Source: Alphaproteobacteria bacterium (GTDB lineage: Bacteria > Pseudomonadota > Alphaproteobacteria > Rhodobacterales > Rhodobacteraceae). From it: a DNA stretch of 64,000 bases. This document shows positions 54,965 through 63,610 of the stretch, piece after piece. Both the position numbers and the translations under genes were made by a program. The DNA is taken from positions 124,001-188,000 of the forward strand of contig JAUHYC010000002.1 in assembly GCA_030426685.1 (NCBI GenBank). The letters are read 5' to 3'. The notes below the pieces were generated by a model. That model made no database searches. It saw only the letters and a list, made by a program, of their open reading frames with translations, and had not been told where the DNA came from. The stretch's first letter is position 1, and every line of letters starts with the position of its first letter.

Positions 54965-55912
54965 CTATCCCCTGCGCAGCGCACGCTGCCCGGACAAAGC
55001 TTGCCGTTCTCGCCAACCCAGAAGAGCCCCAGCCGTGGCGATCATCCCAATCCCAATGATCTGCATCACACCAACGACCTGCCCGAACGCAACCCATGCG
55101 AACAGGGGGCCAAAGATCATAACCGAGTATTCAAACACGGCCACATAGGATGGCTCGCCCAGTTGATAGGCTTTGATCAACATGAAAACGGCAATCGTTG
55201 AACCAACAGCCTGCACCACGACCCAGGGCAGCGCTTGTTGTATCGGCCAGACCCAGCCGCGCATCGCAAACCCATCCGGCCCAACCGGAACTGAGACCGG
55301 AGCCAGCGCAAGCCATATCAGACCCACACCTCCGGCAAGGCCCAGCGTGACCACCATCGCTGCCAGCAGGGCGACCGTGCTTTCATTGGCGCAATGCGTT
55401 CGCGTCACAACCGCGCTCAGGGCATAGAAGAAGCCTCCGGCAACCGGCAGCAGTGTCTTGACATCAAAAGCTTGCAGGTCCGGCTGCAAAACGCAGAGAA
55501 TTCCCGCAAAGCCCAGCAGGACCGCCACGATCCTCCAAGGGCCAATATGTTGTTTCAGAAACAGGGCGGAAATCAGCAACACGAAGATGGGTGAGGTAAA
55601 GAGCCCAGCCAGCGCCTGTGCAATTGGCATCAGGGCGAGCGCGCTGAAATAAAACAGCATTGCAAGAGTAATCAATACGCTGCGCAGCGCGACCACTCCG
55701 TACCGGCGAGGCCTGAGGCCACCCAGCCCCAGAAGGGACAGACACGCAATCAGAGGCAGCATCAGCATCGCGCGGCACAGATGAAACTGCCAAAGCCCGA
55801 TGGTTTCGGCCAGCCGAATCACAAAATTATCGATGACCCCGATGATTGCCATGGCAGCGACCATCAGCAATGATGCCAGAACCGTGGATCGTTCTTGTTC
55901 CAACTGTTTCAC
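54965..55912 (-). CDS. DMT-superfamily permease (EamA type)
   Basis: The 315-residue protein has ten predicted spans in two EamA domains (MVAAMAIIGVIDNFVIRL, ALVALMPIAQ-like YFSALALMPIAQALAGLFTS, LPVAGGFFYALSAVVTRTH, AVFEYSVMIFGPLFAWVAFG). Such permeases export metabolites such as amino acids; the substrate is unknown. The start is uncertain: GTG at 55912 gives a normal N-terminus, while frames from 56065 overlap the divergent gene. No clear ribosome-binding site helps. Confidence 0.82.
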   Translation of the reverse strand: MKQLEQERSTVLASLLMVAAMAIIGVIDNFVIRLAETIGLWQFHLCRAMLMLPLIACLSLLGLGGLRPRRYGVVALRSVLITLAMLFYFSALALMPIAQALAGLFTSPIFVLLISALFLKQHIGPWRIVAVLLGFAGILCVLQPDLQAFDVKTLLPVAGGFFYALSAVVTRTHCANESTVALLAAMVVTLGLAGGVGLIWLALAPVSVPVGPDGFAMRGWVWPIQQALPWVVVQAVGSTIAVFMLIKAYQLGEPSYVAVFEYSVMIFGPLFAWVAFGQVVGVMQIIGIGMIATAGALLGWRERQALSGQRALRRG

Positions 55913-56055
55913 CACCCTTGTTGCGACAAGCCCACCCGAGGTCCAAGCCTCTCCGGGACAGTCATCATTTTTCCGGAACCCTGCGCAACAGGTTTGCGCG
56001 GTCGGTTTCCAACATGCTAGACTCGATGCAAAATAATACCGAGCAGCATTTCCAG

Positions 56056-57069
56056 ATGACCGCACTCAGACAGTATCAGCGGATCGAAGCCACCGGTCTG
56101 TGGCGCCCCACGCCCGATGAACAACGGCGCGAGGTTGTGGTGTCTATTGGTGAGGCGACCCTGACAATCTCGGATTTCAATGATCGCGCGCTGACCCATT
56201 GGTCGCTGGCTGCGCTGGAACGCCAGAACCCCGGGGCATTTCCGGCGGTTTTCAATCCCGATGGCGATCCGGGTGAGACGCTGGAACTGGCGCAATCCGA
56301 GACTATGATGATTGAGGCCATCGACCGACTGCAACGCGCCATTGACCGTGCCCGACCTCATCCCGGTCGGTTGCGCTGGCTGAGCGTGGCAGGCGTAGTG
56401 CTGGCTGTGCTCGCGTTGCTTGTGTTTTGGCTGCCGGGCGCGTTGCAGCGTCACGTCGTCACCGTTGTGCCTGAAATCAAGCGTCAGGAGATCGGCGACA
56501 CAATCCTGCGCCGGATCGAGCGGGTCTCGGGCACCGCCTGTTCCTCGCCGGATGCGCAGGAATCTCTGGATCGGCTGGCGCGAAGAACCGGCATCCGGCA
56601 AATCGTGATCCTGCCCGCCGGTCTGTCTGACAGCCTCAGCCTGCCGGGCGGAACGGTTTTGCTGAATCGTGCGCTGGTCGAAGACTACGAAGACCCTGCC
56701 GTTGCCGCAGGGTATGTGATCGCGGCGCGGGCGCGGGCTGCTCGTCAGGACCCCTTGGATGAGTTGCTGGACCGAACCGGGCCCATTGCGGCCTTTCGGT
56801 TACTGACCACGGGTGAGCTGACATCTGAAATCGTCGACACATATACCGAACAGGTTCTGTCCGAACCCCGCCCCGAGATCAGCGACAACGATCTGTTATC
56901 GGTCTTTGCGCAGGCTGCTCTGCCCTCGACCCCTTATGCCTACGCGCGTGATATCACCGGCGAGACCGTTCTGGGGCTGATCGAGGCTGACCCGATGGCA
57001 GGCCGGACGTTGGAGCAGGTGTTGCCGGACCGCGATTGGGTCCGGCTGCAGAACATCTGTGGGCAATAG
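56056..57069 (+). CDS. Single-span membrane protein, degenerate M48-peptidase-like
   Basis: The 337-residue protein has a cytoplasmic N-terminal part, one membrane span (about residues 108-130, LSVAGVVLAVLALLVFWLPG) and an outer domain. Around residue 196, SLSLPGGTVLLNRALVEDYE followed by PAVAAGYVIAARARAA copies the M48 peptidase pattern (ALPGG, then a helix with HExxH). The zinc-binding HExxH is absent here, so it is probably catalytically dead. ATG at 56056 is chosen; in-frame ATGs at 56014 and 56026 are alternatives. It converges on upp with a 6-bp gap. Confidence 0.75.
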   Translation: MTALRQYQRIEATGLWRPTPDEQRREVVVSIGEATLTISDFNDRALTHWSLAALERQNPGAFPAVFNPDGDPGETLELAQSETMMIEAIDRLQRAIDRARPHPGRLRWLSVAGVVLAVLALLVFWLPGALQRHVVTVVPEIKRQEIGDTILRRIERVSGTACSSPDAQESLDRLARRTGIRQIVILPAGLSDSLSLPGGTVLLNRALVEDYEDPAVAAGYVIAARARAARQDPLDELLDRTGPIAAFRLLTTGELTSEIVDTYTEQVLSEPRPEISDNDLLSVFAQAALPSTPYAYARDITGETVLGLIEADPMAGRTLEQVLPDRDWVRLQNICGQ

Positions 57070-57075
57070 TCTCGC

Positions 57076-57708
57076 CTATTTGGTTCCGAACATCCGGTCC
57101 CCGGCGTCGCCGAGCCCCGGCATGATGTAGCCTTTCGAGTTCAACTCACGATCCAATGCCGCTGTGACGATTTTGACATCCGAATGCGCCTCTTTCATAC
57201 GCGCGACCCCCTCGGGTGAGGCCAGCAGGCAGAGAAAGCGAATATCAGTCGCGCCTGCCTCTTTCAGCAAATCAATCGCTGCGGCTGAGCTGTTACCCGT
57301 GGCCAGCATCGGGTCCACGGCAATCACCAAGCGATCTTTCAAACCTTCGGGGGCCTTGAAGTAGTATTGCACCGGCTCCAGTGTCTCTTCATCGCGGTAA
57401 AGTCCGACAAAGCCGACACGGGCCGAGGGGATCAACTCCAGCACCCCGTCCAGCATCCCGTTCCCAGCTCGCAGGATCGACACCAGTGCCAGTTTTTTTC
57501 CTGACAGAATGGGCGCGTCCATCTCCTCCATCGGGGTTTCGATGTGGCGCGTGGTCAACGGCATCTCACGCGTGACCTCATAGGCCAGCAGCAGGGTAAT
57601 CTCGCGCAGCAACTGCCGGAACCCGGCGGTCGAGGTGCCCTTGTCCCGCATGAGCGTCAGTTTGTGCTGCACCAGCGGGTGATCAACGACGGTCAGGTGT
57701 TCGCTCAT
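57076..57708 (-). CDS. upp: Uracil phosphoribosyltransferase
   Basis: The 210-residue protein makes UMP from uracil and PRPP. It has [19 protein letters not shown], the PRPP-binding [17 protein letters not shown] and the C-terminal [13 protein letters not shown]. It closes a salvage operon and overlaps add by 4 bp. Confidence 0.97.
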   Translation of the reverse strand: MSEHLTVVDHPLVQHKLTLMRDKGTSTAGFRQLLREITLLLAYEVTREMPLTTRHIETPMEEMDAPILSGKKLALVSILRAGNGMLDGVLELIPSARVGFVGLYRDEETLEPVQYYFKAPEGLKDRLVIAVDPMLATGNSSAAAIDLLKEAGATDIRFLCLLASPEGVARMKEAHSDVKIVTAALDRELNSKGYIMPGLGDAGDRMFGTK

Positions 57709-58691
57709 GATGTCTCCAGTCTTGTCTTGACCCGCGCGCGGGTCTCTTCATCGCAAAAGGCCGCGTTCAGGGCGGTTTCGTTCAGGGCGGCAAAGTCTTC
57801 GGCATCCCAGCCAAAGGCAGCATTCAGCATCTCGTATTCGCGTCGCAGAGTGGTATGGAAAAACGGCGGGTCATCGGTTGAGACCGTGACCGGCACCCCC
57901 GCGTCGCGCAGTTGCGCAATCGGATGGGCAGCGAAATCGGGAAACAGACCCAGCACAACATTCGAGCCGGGACAGACTTCAAGCGTAACGTCCCTGTCGA
58001 CGAGTTCGCGGATCAGATCCGGGTCTTCAATGGCGCGCACGCCGTGCCCAACCCGCTCGACCGCCAGATCACGAATGGCAGCGCGCACGCTTTCGGGGCC
58101 GCCAAACTCACCGGCATGGGTCGTTAGACGCAGACCAGCCTCGCGGGCACAATCAAAGGCCCATTTGAAGTCTCCCTGGGCACCCACGGCTTCATTGCCG
58201 CCCATACCAAATCCGGTGATCCAGTCACCCGCCGTCTCGGCCGCGCAATGGGCACTGCTTTTGGCCTGCTCCGGGCCAAAATGGCGCACACAGGTCACCA
58301 CCCCGCGCAAGGTGATGTTGAACTTGCGTTCGGCTTCGTCTGCTGCGTCCTGAATAGCAGTCAGATAGTCCTTCCACGCGTGCAGATCGCCGCCACCGCA
58401 GAAATCAGGGCTGAGGAAGGTCTCGGAATACACAACGCCATTCGCGGCGCTTTCTTCCAGAATTGCGAGCGTCAAGCGGCGGAAATCCTCGGGCGATTTG
58501 AGCACTTCGCAGGCTGCTTCATAAACGTTGAGGAAATGGGCGAAGTCGCGGAAATCGTAAGAGCCGTCAGGTTTGAAGATACCGCTCAGATCCACGCGCT
58601 TTTCATGCGCCAGTTGGCGAATGAATGCGGGCGGTGCCGCCCCTTCATGGTGCAGGTGTAACTCAATCTTGGGCAGGTCGGCGACGTTCAT
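57705..58691 (-). CDS. add: Adenosine deaminase
   Basis: The 328-residue amidohydrolase has the zinc-binding [34 protein letters not shown] with the catalytic Glu region, [11 protein letters not shown] and [13 protein letters not shown]. It deaminates adenosine to inosine. The family usually has HLDGA where this reads HHEGA. It overlaps deoB and upp by 4 bp each. Confidence 0.93.
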   Translation of the reverse strand: MNVADLPKIELHLHHEGAAPPAFIRQLAHEKRVDLSGIFKPDGSYDFRDFAHFLNVYEAACEVLKSPEDFRRLTLAILEESAANGVVYSETFLSPDFCGGGDLHAWKDYLTAIQDAADEAERKFNITLRGVVTCVRHFGPEQAKSSAHCAAETAGDWITGFGMGGNEAVGAQGDFKWAFDCAREAGLRLTTHAGEFGGPESVRAAIRDLAVERVGHGVRAIEDPDLIRELVDRDVTLEVCPGSNVVLGLFPDFAAHPIAQLRDAGVPVTVSTDDPPFFHTTLRREYEMLNAAFGWDAEDFAALNETALNAAFCDEETRARVKTRLETS

Positions 58692-59899
58692 AAAAAGCTC
58701 CGCCCCGGCCCTTGTGCCGGGATGTTCAGGTGGTGTGCGATACTTGCGGCGACATCGGCGAACTTGATCCGACCGATCTGGCCCGTGCCCTGCCCCGCAA
58801 TCAGCACCGGCACCTGCTCGCGCGTGTGATCGGTGCCGGTCCAGCTGGGATCATTCCCGTGATCCGCCGTCAGCAGCATCAGGTCACCGGGACGCAGTTT
58901 TTGCAGGATCGCACCAATTTCGCGATCAAACCATTCCAGTGCGCGAGCGTAGCCGCTGATGTCACGGCGATGGCCATAGAGGCTGTCGAATTCGACGAAG
59001 TTGGCAAAGGTCAGGCTGCCCTCTTCCGCCTCATCTACCAGTTCCGAAAGGTGGGTCATCAGTTCCGCATCCGCACCTTTTCGCAAGGTATCGATCCCCT
59101 GCATCGAAAAGATGTCGCCGATCTTGCCCACCGCATGAACACGACGACCTGCGTCCTGCGCCCAGTTGGTCAGCACCGGCGCGGGCGGGAGGATGGCAAA
59201 GTCCTTGCGGTTGGTGGTTCGGGTAAAGCCCTCTTCAGCGGACCCCGCGAAAGGCCGCGCGATTACGCGGCCCACCTTCATCTCATGCAGTTGCGGCGCA
59301 AGGGTGCGACACATCTCCAGCAACCGGTCGAGGCCAAAGCTCACTTCATGCGCCGCAATCTGGAACACGCTATCGGCAGAGGTATAGCAAATCGGCCAGC
59401 CGGTGCGCATATGTTCGGCCCCAAGCGCTTCGATGATCGCCGTGCCTGGGGCGTGGCAGTTCCCAAGTATCCACTCAGTGCCCGCCGCCTCGGCAGCGGC
59501 GCGGCTCAACTCGGCGGGAAACGCCGGTTTGGTATCCGGGAAATAGTGCCAGTCCCACGGCACCGGCAAACCAGCCAGTTCCCAATGCCCCGAAGGCGTA
59601 TCCTTGCCCGGAGAACGTTCGCGCGCGCACCCCCAGAGACCGGTTGGATCGGTCTCCAACCCCGGCACCTCGGCACCCGACGCCAGACGCGTGGCCGCCC
59701 CCAGCCCCAACGCATCCAGATTGGGCAGATGCAAAGGGCCGGACCGCCCCTCTTCGGCGCGCCCGTCGGCACAGGCCTGCGCGATGTGGGCCACGGTATT
59801 TGCACCCGTATCCGGCGTGGTTCCGTTGAAATACCGGTCAGCATCCGGCGCACCGCCGATGCCCACAGAATCCATAACCACAAGGAATGCCCGGCTCAT
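58688..59899 (-). CDS. deoB: Phosphopentomutase
   Basis: The 403-residue alkaline-phosphatase-superfamily enzyme interconverts (deoxy)ribose 1- and 5-phosphate. It has VMDSVGIGGAPDADRYF with the metal Asp, GNCHAPGTAIIE, and LLTADHGNDPSWTGTDHTRE near the C-terminus. It overlaps deoA and add by 4 bp each. Confidence 0.97.
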   Translation of the reverse strand: MSRAFLVVMDSVGIGGAPDADRYFNGTTPDTGANTVAHIAQACADGRAEEGRSGPLHLPNLDALGLGAATRLASGAEVPGLETDPTGLWGCARERSPGKDTPSGHWELAGLPVPWDWHYFPDTKPAFPAELSRAAAEAAGTEWILGNCHAPGTAIIEALGAEHMRTGWPICYTSADSVFQIAAHEVSFGLDRLLEMCRTLAPQLHEMKVGRVIARPFAGSAEEGFTRTTNRKDFAILPPAPVLTNWAQDAGRRVHAVGKIGDIFSMQGIDTLRKGADAELMTHLSELVDEAEEGSLTFANFVEFDSLYGHRRDISGYARALEWFDREIGAILQKLRPGDLMLLTADHGNDPSWTGTDHTREQVPVLIAGQGTGQIGRIKFADVAASIAHHLNIPAQGPGRSFL

Positions 59900-61203
59900 G
59901 CGCCAATCCTCTCATGCACGAGCGGCGGTGGATCCACCGGCTTGTCGCTGAGTATTATAGCGCTACGAACCGCCTCGGCGGCTTGTCGCGCTGCATCCTC
60001 ACGTGCGGCGTGAACCACGGCCAGCGGCGTACCTCTTTGGACCTTCACCCCCAACCGCACCAGGCTCGACAACCCAACCGCCGGATCAATCTCATCGCTT
60101 TCAACCTGACGGCCGCCACCCAGAGCGACCACAGCCAGGCCCAGCGCCTCGCCGTCGATGGCCGCGACATATCCGTCCTCAAGTGCGGGTACCTCCTGTA
60201 TCACGCTGGCCTCGGGCAGGAAGCGCGCCCATGTGTCGGTGAAATGCACTGGCCCGCCAACAGCGGCCATCATTCTGCCAAACCGTTCGGCAGTGCGGCC
60301 ATTGCTGATCACCTCAGCAACCCGCGCTCGGCCCTCGTCAACTGTTGCGCACATCCCGGCATCCGCCATCAGGACGCCGCCCAGCTCCGCCGAAATCTCG
60401 GTCAACGGTGAGCTCTGCCCGCTGGTCAGCGCCTTCATCACCTCCGCCACTTCCAGCGCGTTGCCCAGCGCCGGGGCCAGGGGTTGGTTCATATCAGTGG
60501 TCACGGCAGAGGTCCGGCATCCTGCCGTATTCGCCGTTTCGGTCAAAGCCTGCGCCAGCTTGCGCGCTTCATCGAGCGTTTTCATGAATGCCCCGCTGCC
60601 CACCTTGACGTCCAGCACCAGCGCATCGGGGCTGACCGCCAGCTTCTTCGACAGGATCGAGGCAGTAATCAGATCGAGGCTTTCGACTGTGGCAGTCACA
60701 TCGCGCACGGCATAAAGCCGCTTGTCAGCCGGTGCGATCTGCCCGGTTGCGCCCACGATGGCAGCACCTGTTTCTTTCAAAACCTGCTCCAGCCGGGTCT
60801 GCCCGATCTGGGTTGTCACTCCGGGGATCGCCTCAAGCTTGTCCAGCGTTCCACCCGTATGACCCAGCCCCCGGCCAGAGATCATCGGCACATAGGCCCC
60901 GCACTCTGCCAATGCAGGGGCCAGCACGAGGCTGACGCAATCCCCGACACCACCTGTTGAATGCTTGTCGATGACCGGTCCGTCCAGATCCCAGCTCAAA
61001 ACGTCGCCACTGTCACGCATTGCAACCGTGAGATCGGCACGACCCTGTGCGCCCAACCCACCCATACAGACCGCCATGGCAAAGGCTCCGGCCTGCGCAT
61101 CACTGACGCCACCATCCGCCAGCCCCTGCGCGAACCACTGCAGTTCTTCGCGTGTCGGGACCTCGTGACGCCTCAGTTTTGCGATGATCGAACGCGCGTC
61201 CAT
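59896..61203 (-). CDS. deoA: Thymidine phosphorylase
   Basis: The 435-residue enzyme splits thymidine with phosphate into thymine and deoxyribose 1-phosphate. It has VIDKHSTGGVGDCVSLVLAP (phosphate/nucleoside site), ISGRGLGHTGGTLDKLEA and VLDVKVGSGAFMKTLDEA. The start at 61203 lies 4 bp after the cdd stop; the longer frame from 61260 is rejected because it runs into cdd. Confidence 0.96.
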   Translation of the reverse strand: MDARSIIAKLRRHEVPTREELQWFAQGLADGGVSDAQAGAFAMAVCMGGLGAQGRADLTVAMRDSGDVLSWDLDGPVIDKHSTGGVGDCVSLVLAPALAECGAYVPMISGRGLGHTGGTLDKLEAIPGVTTQIGQTRLEQVLKETGAAIVGATGQIAPADKRLYAVRDVTATVESLDLITASILSKKLAVSPDALVLDVKVGSGAFMKTLDEARKLAQALTETANTAGCRTSAVTTDMNQPLAPALGNALEVAEVMKALTSGQSSPLTEISAELGGVLMADAGMCATVDEGRARVAEVISNGRTAERFGRMMAAVGGPVHFTDTWARFLPEASVIQEVPALEDGYVAAIDGEALGLAVVALGGGRQVESDEIDPAVGLSSLVRLGVKVQRGTPLAVVHAAREDAARQAAEAVRSAIILSDKPVDPPPLVHERIGA

Positions 61204-61207
61204 GGCG

Positions 61208-61600
61208 TCAGACGTCCTCCATATGCGAGGTGTCAAACGCGCCGGGTAGCAGATCGGCAATTGTGGTTCTTGTTTCCAGTCCTTCGACCGTCGCCATCGT
61301 CACGACCACATCGCCCTTGCCGAACTCGGCCAGTTTCTGCCGGCATCCACCACAGGGCGATACCGGTTGCGGGCAGCTGGCGACCACATAAACCTCGGTC
61401 AGTTCGGTGTCCCCGGCAGCAACCATTGCAGCAATTGCCCCGGCCTCCGCGCAGGTGCCTTCGGGATAAGCCACGTTTTCGACATTGCAACCGGAATACA
61501 CGACCCCCGAACTCGCGCGGATCGCTGCGCCTACTTTGAAATTCGAATAAGGTGCGTGGGCATTTTCCCGAACGGCCAGTGCGGCATCTTTCAGAGACAT
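61208..61600 (-). CDS. cdd: Cytidine deaminase
   Basis: The 130-residue zinc enzyme deaminates cytidine and deoxycytidine. It has YSNFKVGAAIRASSGVVYSG, the zinc/catalytic TCAEAGAIAAM and the second zinc site PCGGCRQKLAEFG. It is first in the minus-strand salvage operon cdd-deoA-deoB-add-upp. The ATG at 61600 is used; GGGA lies six bases upstream. Confidence 0.95.
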   Translation of the reverse strand: MSLKDAALAVRENAHAPYSNFKVGAAIRASSGVVYSGCNVENVAYPEGTCAEAGAIAAMVAAGDTELTEVYVVASCPQPVSPCGGCRQKLAEFGKGDVVVTMATVEGLETRTTIADLLPGAFDTSHMEDV

Positions 61601-61616
61601 GGCGATTCCCAATTTT

Positions 61617-61630
61617 TGATCACTTGGTCA
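61617..61630. promoter_or_regulatory. Candidate operator upstream of cdd
   Basis: TGATCACTTGGTCA is an imperfect palindrome (TGATCA and TGGTCA halves, one mismatch) 17-30 bp upstream of the cdd ATG, where a repressor could block the salvage operon. It is a visual match only. Confidence 0.3.
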
Positions 61631-61697
61631 GAATGTCATACCCTAGATGAAAGTGATGGGGGAATTGAAGCCCCGCAGCGGGATTATTCACAGTCTT

Positions 61698-62801
61698 CTA
61701 CCCCAGATGGGTGTTGAATCGCCCAGGAAGCGTAACCTCCAGCAGTTCGACATCATCAGATGGATCGGACAATCTTGTCCGCATCCCCGGCGGGATAACA
61801 AAAGCATCGCCCTGTTCAAGCCGATAAGGATCGCGCCCCTCACCCTCAAGGGTCACCTGACCGTTCATCACGAAGGTAAAGTGAATATCTGTGTCATGGC
61901 TGGCCCATTGCGGATCACCCTGCCCCCGGCGCACGACCTGCACACCCGCGACACCCCCGGTGTTCTCGGCAATCGTTGTGTCCCGACACACATAGCCCGG
62001 CAGGCGGAAGGACTCCCACTCGGCATCCCTGGCCTGATTGTAAACGAACCGCTGGCCCTGCCACATCCGTTCCGGACGGTAGTGCGGCGTTGGTAGCTCC
62101 ATCTGGTGATCAATTTCCGTGACGTGTTCGGCCGGAACACCAATCTCGATCACCTGCACGTTGTCCGAGGCTTCAAGCACCCGGTGGCGGATTTCCGGTG
62201 GCTGGATAAAGCAATCGCCTGCGGTCAGGCGCATCCTGTCGCCCTGATCCTCATAAACGACATCAACCCAACCATGGATGCAAAAGATCAGCTGAAAGCC
62301 CACTTTGTGAAAATGCACCATGTCCGGCACCGGTCCGCCATCAGGGATGCGGATATGGCTGGCAATGATCGAGCCGCCCAACCGGTCCGGCACCAGATCG
62401 CGATAATGCATCCCCGCCCGTCCTATGATCCACGGTGCTTGATCCTTAAGCCTGCGCACAACGAATGAATGCACGGTGTCTGGCATGACCAGTGGCGGGT
62501 TCAACTCCTCAATCTCGATCCGAGTGCCGTTTGGGGCAATCAGGATACGTTGGCCACCCGCAAACCCGTCCGGGTCGTCGGTCAGAATGCGCAGAGTCCC
62601 GGCGGCCTCGGGCGCGTCCTTTTCAATCCTCAAACAAACGCCATGCCCCGAGAATACGGCAACCCGGGGATCATCGGCCGGATAGATCATATCCATCCGC
62701 ATCCCCAAAACCTTAGTAAAAAAGGGAATGTCGTCGCGCAATTCCTGCGTCGGCAGTCGGATTTCAGCGCGGGTTTGTGGTTCGCCGGGATTGCTGGTCA
62801 T
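61698..62801 (-). CDS. Multi-domain cupin protein (glyoxalase-like domain plus two cupins)
   Basis: The 367-residue protein has a vicinal-oxygen-chelate-like N-terminal part (LRDDIPFFTKVLGMRMDMIY, VFSGHGVCLRIEKDAPEAAG). A first cupin follows (VHFHKVGFQLIFCIHGWVDV, with FIQPPEIRHRVLE) and a second cupin (SHDTDIHFTFVMNGQVTLEG, with FVIPPGMRTRL). The first cupin holds the expected HxH/Glu-like pattern less clearly than the second. An oxygenase or isomerase role is possible but unknown. It overlaps the membrane protein gene by 38 bp. Confidence 0.85.
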   Translation of the reverse strand: MTSNPGEPQTRAEIRLPTQELRDDIPFFTKVLGMRMDMIYPADDPRVAVFSGHGVCLRIEKDAPEAAGTLRILTDDPDGFAGGQRILIAPNGTRIEIEELNPPLVMPDTVHSFVVRRLKDQAPWIIGRAGMHYRDLVPDRLGGSIIASHIRIPDGGPVPDMVHFHKVGFQLIFCIHGWVDVVYEDQGDRMRLTAGDCFIQPPEIRHRVLEASDNVQVIEIGVPAEHVTEIDHQMELPTPHYRPERMWQGQRFVYNQARDAEWESFRLPGYVCRDTTIAENTGGVAGVQVVRRGQGDPQWASHDTDIHFTFVMNGQVTLEGEGRDPYRLEQGDAFVIPPGMRTRLSDPSDDVELLEVTLPGRFNTHLG

Positions 62802-63444
62802 GCGGTATCTCTTCGGAATTGGATTTGGGCCATCCGATCAGAACAGCGGCCAAAATGCCAATCGAAAAGTACATCTCGAGCGTTTCTTCCATAACGAACA
62901 GTCTTGTTGCCATCGTTGCCGAGAGGTTAGCATCCAAGAAACCACTTACCTCCTCAAGTAGCTGCGCGATAACTGCGACGCTTCCGGCCAAAACAAAGAT
63001 CATCAGGAACGGAGCGCGCAGCTTGAAAGCGCGCCACCCGTTGGGAATACCGTGCCAGGCAAACCCACCGATGATGATCACCGCAAGTAAAATCCGCACC
63101 ACTGTCATGTCCAGCAGCGCATCCAACCCGCTGAGTACAAGGTATGGCAAGCCGCCTTCGGAATACACATCGGCCTCTAGCTCCCGCTCGGCCAAAAGCA
63201 GGCATACAAGCCCTATGTACAGGCGCGTTATGCCGGGGAACCGCACCAAGGCAGACAAACCCGCCACAAGCAATGCCGCAGCCGAGATCGTCTCGGTCAG
63301 CCCGCCTTCCTGATTGAACACCGAGATCTGAAGCGGCCAAATTGCGATCGCACACAAGTACGCGGCCGCAACAACAAACGCAGCACGAAGCGCTTGTATA
63401 AGGGCTTCGTCTTTGTTTCTGGTGATTGCGTGGTGCTGTTTCAT
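62764..63444 (-). CDS. Multi-span membrane protein, function unknown
   Basis: The 226-residue protein has about six hydrophobic spans (AAFVVAAAYLCAIAIWPL, TISAAALLVAGLSALVRF, DMTVVRILLAVIIIGGFAWH, APFLMIFVLAGSVAVIAQ). Its conserved-looking acidic loop residues are AQLLEEVSGFLD and LFVMEETLEMYFSIGIL. I do not recognise a characterised family. It precedes and overlaps the cupin gene by 38 bp, so the two are probably one operon. The spacer to the divergent malic enzyme gene is 166 bp. Confidence 0.8.
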   Translation of the reverse strand: MKQHHAITRNKDEALIQALRAAFVVAAAYLCAIAIWPLQISVFNQEGGLTETISAAALLVAGLSALVRFPGITRLYIGLVCLLLAERELEADVYSEGGLPYLVLSGLDALLDMTVVRILLAVIIIGGFAWHGIPNGWRAFKLRAPFLMIFVLAGSVAVIAQLLEEVSGFLDANLSATMATRLFVMEETLEMYFSIGILAAVLIGWPKSNSEEIPHDQQSRRTTNPR

Positions 63445-63610
63445 TGAATCTGCGCTGTTTTTGGGAATTGGCGGTACCTAAAGGTTTTGTGACAATTATC
63501 AACCAACATGCCCGTGAACGCACCGATCGATTGCAAATTGACGCAACGTAGCCAAGCCACAAGAAATAGTTTAACGATCAAACAAATTCTGGAATGGAGT
63601 TGAATCGCCG

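Noticed and set aside
61640-61697. CCCGC/GCGGG stem after the cupin gene stop
   Set aside because: The loop would be one base and no T-run follows on the minus strand, so it is not a convincing terminator.
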